Shown here one piece after another: positions 60,482-64,000 of a stretch of 64,000 bases of DNA (position 1 is its first letter; the number at the start of each line of letters is the position of its first letter). Under the pieces are notes generated by a model, which saw nothing but the letters and a program-made list of their open reading frames with translations, searched no databases and had not been told where the DNA came from. Origin of the DNA: Hallerella succinigenes (GTDB lineage: Bacteria; Fibrobacterota; Fibrobacteria; Fibrobacterales; Fibrobacteraceae); assembly GCF_002797675.1 (NCBI RefSeq), contig NZ_PGEX01000001.1, positions 682,001-746,000 of the forward strand, in the 5' to 3' direction. The translations under genes were made by a program, and so were the position numbers.

Positions 60482-61301
60482 TTTTCAACATCTCCTGCAA
60501 AACCCAATCCGGTTTCTTCTGCATAATGAAAACTTCTTCAAGATGCGTAAAGTTCTGGAACGGATCGAGTTCCAGTTCCGTCACCACATCCAAATCGCCC
60601 TTGTGCATGGAACGGACAACACCTATACCGATACCCTTCGGGTAAATTCCACCAAGTCCCGAAGTCACCACCGTATCCCCTTCGTGAACGCCTGTATAAG
60701 ACGGAATCGAAGCGTTCAAGTAGTTTACCGAACCACCTTCCAAAAAACCCACCACGCGCGTTCTCTGCACCATCACAGAAACATGCAGCGAAGGATCCGG
60801 CAAAAGCTGCACTTTGGAATGGGAATTTGAAACCGCCGAGATTCTACCGACAAGTCCATGCGTCGTAAAAACCGGCATGTTCATTTCAATGCCGTGTTCC
60901 GTACCGCGGTTCACCACAAATGTCGTCAAAAAGCGACCCGGGTTCTTGCCGATCACGCGCGCCGTCACAATGGAATAATCCCAGACGTTGTCAAAATGGA
61001 CAAGCTCACGCAGGCGCTGCAATTCTTCCATGCCTTCGCGCAAATTATCGCGTTCCATTTTCAAGCGAGCGTTTTCACGCTTCAAGCAATCATTTTCGTA
61101 TGAAACCGAGTGAATACGATTCACCGAAGAAACGACCACCTGTGCCGGATAGTACACGGAAGAAAGCGCTCCGGCGATAACGGTTTCCTTTCCATCTTTT
61201 TCCAGATGGCGAATACCGAAGCCGATCATGAGCAGAATGACAAAGAGGACAAGCCCGTGCCCTTTAGCAAGGACGTTTCCAAGAAAACGGAAAATCTGCA
61301 T
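60465..61301 (-). CDS. mreC: Rod-shape-determining protein MreC
   Basis: Periplasmic scaffold of the elongasome. 278 residues: one N-terminal membrane helix (GLVLFVILLMIGFGI), a coiled coil (YENDCLKRENARLKMERD), then the double beta-barrel domain (VTARVIGKNPGRFLTTFVVN, DTVVTSGLGGIYPKGIGIG). It overlaps mreD and follows mreB by 21 bp. Confidence 0.92.
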   Translation of the reverse strand: MQIFRFLGNVLAKGHGLVLFVILLMIGFGIRHLEKDGKETVIAGALSSVYYPAQVVVSSVNRIHSVSYENDCLKRENARLKMERDNLREGMEELQRLRELVHFDNVWDYSIVTARVIGKNPGRFLTTFVVNRGTEHGIEMNMPVFTTHGLVGRISAVSNSHSKVQLLPDPSLHVSVMVQRTRVVGFLEGGSVNYLNASIPSYTGVHEGDTVVTSGLGGIYPKGIGIGVVRSMHKGDLDVVTELELDPFQNFTHLEEVFIMQKKPDWVLQEMLKNAEIH

Positions 61302-61322
61302 TTTCTAGCGGGACTGTCAAAA

Positions 61323-62345
61323 TTAAATCGTGGACGAAATCAAGACCGGACGGAACTTGTCCAATTCTTCGAGAATGCGAGCGGCACCCTTGCACACGCA
61401 GAGCAGCGGGTCGTCGATCACGTTCACCGAAAGACCGGTTTCCTTGCGAATACGAGCGTCCAAACCACGGAGCTTGGAACCACCACCCGACATGATAATG
61501 CCGCGGTCCAAAATGTCCGCAGAGAGTTCCGGAGGTGTCAGTGCAAGAGCCTGCTTCACAGCGTCGACAATCGCCGTTACGGGTTCATCCAAAGCTTCGC
61601 GAATTTCCTGGCTCGTAATCGTCATCGTACGCGGAAGGCCAGCCATCACATCGCCACCCTTCACGTCCATCGTCAATTCTTCTTCCAACGGATAAGCAGA
61701 ACCGATTGCCCACTTGATCTGTTCTGCGGTGCTTTCGCCGACGATCAAGTTGTAGGTCTTACGGAGATAGTTCACAATCGCTTCATCCATTTCGTCACCG
61801 CCGACGCGCACCGATGCGTTGCACACGATGCCGTTCAAAGCGATTACAGCGATATCCGACGTACCACCGCCGATATCCACAATCATATTGCCTGCAGGGC
61901 CATCCACCGGAATACCCATGCCGACAGCCGCGGCCATCGGTTCATGCACCAAATGAACTTCCTTTGCGCCAGCCATGCGAGCCGCATCCGTCACAGCGCG
62001 TTTTTCCACTTCTGTAATGCCCGAAGGAACGCCGATTACAACGCGCGGCTTCACAAGGAACAGAGGATACTTCTGGACGCGCTTAATAAACGTCGAAAGC
62101 AGGATTTCCACCAACTGGAAGTCTGCAATCACGCCGTCCTTCATCGGGCGGATAGCCACATTCGCACCCGGAGTACGTCCGAGCATTTTTTTAGCTTCAC
62201 CACCAATCGCAGTCACACGATCGTTTTTACGGTCCATAGCAACGACCGTAGGTTCATTGATTACAATACCTTGTCCAGCAACGTGAACAAGGGTATTAGC
62301 CGTTCCAAGATCAACGCCGATATCGCAAGAGAAAAGTCCGAACAA
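61323..62345 (-). CDS. mreB: Actin-like cell-shape protein MreB
   Basis: Filament-forming ATPase directing cell-wall elongation. 340 residues. It appears to start with TTG 62345, 9 bases after AAGGA, giving MFGLFSCDIGVDLGTANT. Phosphate-1 DLGTANTLV, phosphate-2 NMIVDIGGGTSDIAVI and the adenosine motif MSGGGSKLRGLD are intact. First gene of mreB-mreC-mreD-mrdA-rodA. Confidence 0.95.
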   Translation of the reverse strand: MFGLFSCDIGVDLGTANTLVHVAGQGIVINEPTVVAMDRKNDRVTAIGGEAKKMLGRTPGANVAIRPMKDGVIADFQLVEILLSTFIKRVQKYPLFLVKPRVVIGVPSGITEVEKRAVTDAARMAGAKEVHLVHEPMAAAVGMGIPVDGPAGNMIVDIGGGTSDIAVIALNGIVCNASVRVGGDEMDEAIVNYLRKTYNLIVGESTAEQIKWAIGSAYPLEEELTMDVKGGDVMAGLPRTMTITSQEIREALDEPVTAIVDAVKQALALTPPELSADILDRGIIMSGGGSKLRGLDARIRKETGLSVNVIDDPLLCVCKGAARILEELDKFRPVLISSTI

Positions 62346-62405
62346 AGTATGATTTCCTTCTTAATTTTTTGCTAAAAAATATAGTATAAAAAAGTGACAA
62401 GATAT

Positions 62406-62774
62406 TCAATTTTTATCCACGTCTGTACCAAAATGCCACCGTTTCAAATAGCGGTCCCATTGCAGGAATCGATTATCGTAACGGTACTTTCGTTCTTCAA
62501 ACATTTCGATGTCGCGGTAGATAAAAAATTCCACATTCGCATAGGCAGAATACATCTTGGAATGTTCCTTGTCAAAGAATCGCAAATCGCGGATCTTAAA
62601 ATACGGGGAATCCAGTAAGGCGCCCTTATCGTTGCTCGCCTTGAGCGTCTGCGCCACCATAAACTTCAAATCGTCCTGCAGGTACGCAGAGAGTTTCGCC
62701 TCGATATTTTCTTGCGGTTCCGAGCAGCCCCAAAAGAACAGGCACGCGAATAAAATCAACAAACATTTTCGCAT
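62406..62774 (-). CDS. Small lipoprotein of unknown function
   Basis: A 122-residue protein with lipobox LFFWGCSE. The mature part is charged and mixed alpha/beta (AYLQDDLKFMVAQTLKAS, MYSAYANVEFFIYRD), ending RWHFGTDVDKN. It lies 60 bp upstream of mreB on the same strand. No family recognised; an envelope role is likely from the lipobox. Confidence 0.65.
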   Translation of the reverse strand: MRKCLLILFACLFFWGCSEPQENIEAKLSAYLQDDLKFMVAQTLKASNDKGALLDSPYFKIRDLRFFDKEHSKMYSAYANVEFFIYRDIEMFEERKYRYDNRFLQWDRYLKRWHFGTDVDKN

Positions 62775-62790
62775 GATTTAAATATAAAAA

Positions 62791-62820
62791 AGCGCTGTTT
62801 CAAAGGAACAGCGCTCTTTT
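62791..62820 (-). terminator. Terminator of the outer-membrane protein gene
   Basis: AGCGCTGTT and AACAGCGCT form a perfect 9-bp stem (7-base loop), followed on the minus strand by TTTTTTATATT. Confidence 0.85.
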
Positions 62821-62838
62821 CAAAATCAAGAATTTTTC

Positions 62839-64000
62839 TTAGAAGGAATAGGTGGCGTCCAAACGGGAGAACCAACGGCCTTCACCCTGAAACGGATTGC
62901 GGAAGAGAAGGTCTTCTGCGATCGTCACGTCGATTTTCAGCTTTTCTTCGATGTTAATGCCGAAGCCCCAGCCGACATGGTCATCCATCGTGCCGTTGCC
63001 AATCGGATTTGTCGAGAAGAAAGAACCGTTGTCCGAGCAGATGCCGCTCTTGCCTGCGTTGTGGGAATCCACGTCACATTCCGTGTAAAGAATGGACTTC
63101 TGACCGCCCACGCGGATCACGAACCAATCGTACCAGATGTTGCGTTCAATACCGAAGCTGATCACGCCGCCGATATCCTTGCGCTTATCCCAGTAAGAAT
63201 GCTCATCGTCCTGAGCGTCATACGCCGAAACACCGGTATCGTAATCGATGCTCCAGTTATGGGCCTTCTTCTTGTTCCAGACGAAGTCAGCGCCCATCCA
63301 GAAGAAGCCTCTATCCAAGCCCACGTTAATACCGAGACCTGCCTGAGCGTGCGTTTCACGAATGCCAGGAGCCTTGATAAAGTGACCGTTCATCGCCGGG
63401 ACAAGTTCGCCGTCAATGGCTTCGAGAGTCACAAAAGCACGAGAATTGACGAGGTAAGAGAAGTCACCGTCATCAAAGAAGTTCTTGTGTTCCGGACCGT
63501 ACTGCACACGGGCAATACCCGCAGCAAGTTCCCAGTCCATCGTATTCGTCACCTGGAGGTTAAAACCTCCATCAGCACGGATTACAGAGGCGTAGGAATC
63601 ACTGTCAACCTGGTAGTCACCGTTTTCCGTTTCATAACCGCCGTCCTGGTGAGCGATATAAATGTGCAAACCGAGAGCGTTACCGTTCGAAAGCGTACCG
63701 CCGAGGAAGCCGTCAAAGTTCGTCACGGTCTGCGGCAAGCTATGCTTGTTACCGTTTGCGTCGATGTAATAATCCGGAAGGAATCGGAACAAAAGCGCAT
63801 CTTCACGTCCAAAAAGGCCGCCTATCGAAAGACGCGGATCCGGAGATTCTTCGCTGCCAAGGCTGAGCGAGAAGATTCCGCCGAAAGTCGGATGCTGCGG
63901 ATCTTTATTCGTACCCGTTTCCACATTGTCCAAATAAGAGCCAAAACCACCGATAAGGTAGTTCGGATAAAGGTTGATATTGGCCGGATTGCCAAAAATA
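62839..64000 (-). CDS. Outer-membrane beta-barrel protein (5' end outside window)
   Basis: The frame stays open to the window edge, where it reads IFGNPANINLYPNYLIGG, so the start lies beyond 64000. At least 387 residues of alternating strands with many Gly/Asp/Asn turns, ending WFSRLDATYSF with a terminal Phe, the Bam recognition signal. Segments such as GVISFGIERNIWYDWFVIRV and GWGFGINIEEKLKIDVTI are typical barrel strands. Likely a porin-like Fibrobacter surface protein; no named family recognised. Confidence 0.65.
   Translation of the reverse strand, partial: IFGNPANINLYPNYLIGGFGSYLDNVETGTNKDPQHPTFGGIFSLSLGSEESPDPRLSIGGLFGREDALLFRFLPDYYIDANGNKHSLPQTVTNFDGFLGGTLSNGNALGLHIYIAHQDGGYETENGDYQVDSDSYASVIRADGGFNLQVTNTMDWELAAGIARVQYGPEHKNFFDDGDFSYLVNSRAFVTLEAIDGELVPAMNGHFIKAPGIRETHAQAGLGINVGLDRGFFWMGADFVWNKKKAHNWSIDYDTGVSAYDAQDDEHSYWDKRKDIGGVISFGIERNIWYDWFVIRVGGQKSILYTECDVDSHNAGKSGICSDNGSFFSTNPIGNGTMDDHVGWGFGINIEEKLKIDVTIAEDLLFRNPFQGEGRWFSRLDATYSF

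Overview
The window is a bacterial chromosome segment that almost certainly comes from Fibrobacter (F. succinogenes or a close relative). The evidence is a FISUMP-family (Fibrobacter paralogous) lipoprotein, poly-serine linkers behind lipoboxes, a set of secreted hemicellulases that share a CBM6 module and a C-terminal sorting-type tail, LEPR-XLL leader fragments, and housekeeping genes in typical didermic arrangements. Species assignment is inference; no rRNA is present.

Layout. (1) 1-7.7 kb: a same-strand plant-cell-wall cluster: CE6 acetylxylan esterase, GH43, CE1/feruloyl-type esterase and GH27 alpha-galactosidase. All are exported, the last three are nearly contiguous and form a likely operon. 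(2) 7.7-33 kb: an accessory region. It holds two LEPR-XLL remnants, a FISUMP lipoprotein, an AAA/DUF4143 ATPase, a VapBC-like pair, a KilA-N gene split by an IS21 element with an 8-bp target duplication, a zeta-toxin pair, a possible phage-type toxin/immunity pair, an ABC-three-component (ABC-3C) defence operon broken by IS elements, a pair of D12-class adenine methyltransferases (one truncated), and a RhuM-like gene. Intact carB closes the region. Two decayed copies of the carB 3' end (about 16.0-16.6 and 18.9-20.0 kb), each with its own downstream terminator, divide the region into cassettes. The remnants are riddled with short palindromic elements whose flanks are constant but whose stems differ between copies. 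(3) 33.2-33.4 kb: the carB leader, a short ORF running through a terminator hairpin, resembling pyrBI-type attenuation. (4) 33.5-35.6 kb: an IS3-type element inside the terminal hairpin of what may be an IS200-type element. (5) 35.6-43.2 kb: GH10 xylanase, SDR, murD, M16 peptidase and GH8 glucanase. (6) 43.4-56 kb: outer-membrane proteins coupled to rsmB and fmt, M18 aminopeptidase, birA, ubiE-ubiX-ubiA (menaquinone side), a CotH-type lipoprotein, and tRNA-Phe and tRNA-Ser. (7) 56-62.3 kb: comF and the cell-shape operon mreB-mreC-mreD-mrdA-rodA. (8) The right end: a lipoprotein and an outer-membrane protein that runs off the window.

The functional themes are lignocellulose hydrolysis at the cell surface, cell elongation, respiratory quinone synthesis, and a carB-linked hotspot for defence and toxin cassettes that has been heavily degraded by insertion sequences. 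The most unusual signals are the serial carB 3'-end remnants, the exchangeable-stem palindromic repeats inside them, and the carB leader. All calls rest on reading the sequence and on recalled family motifs; no database search was run.
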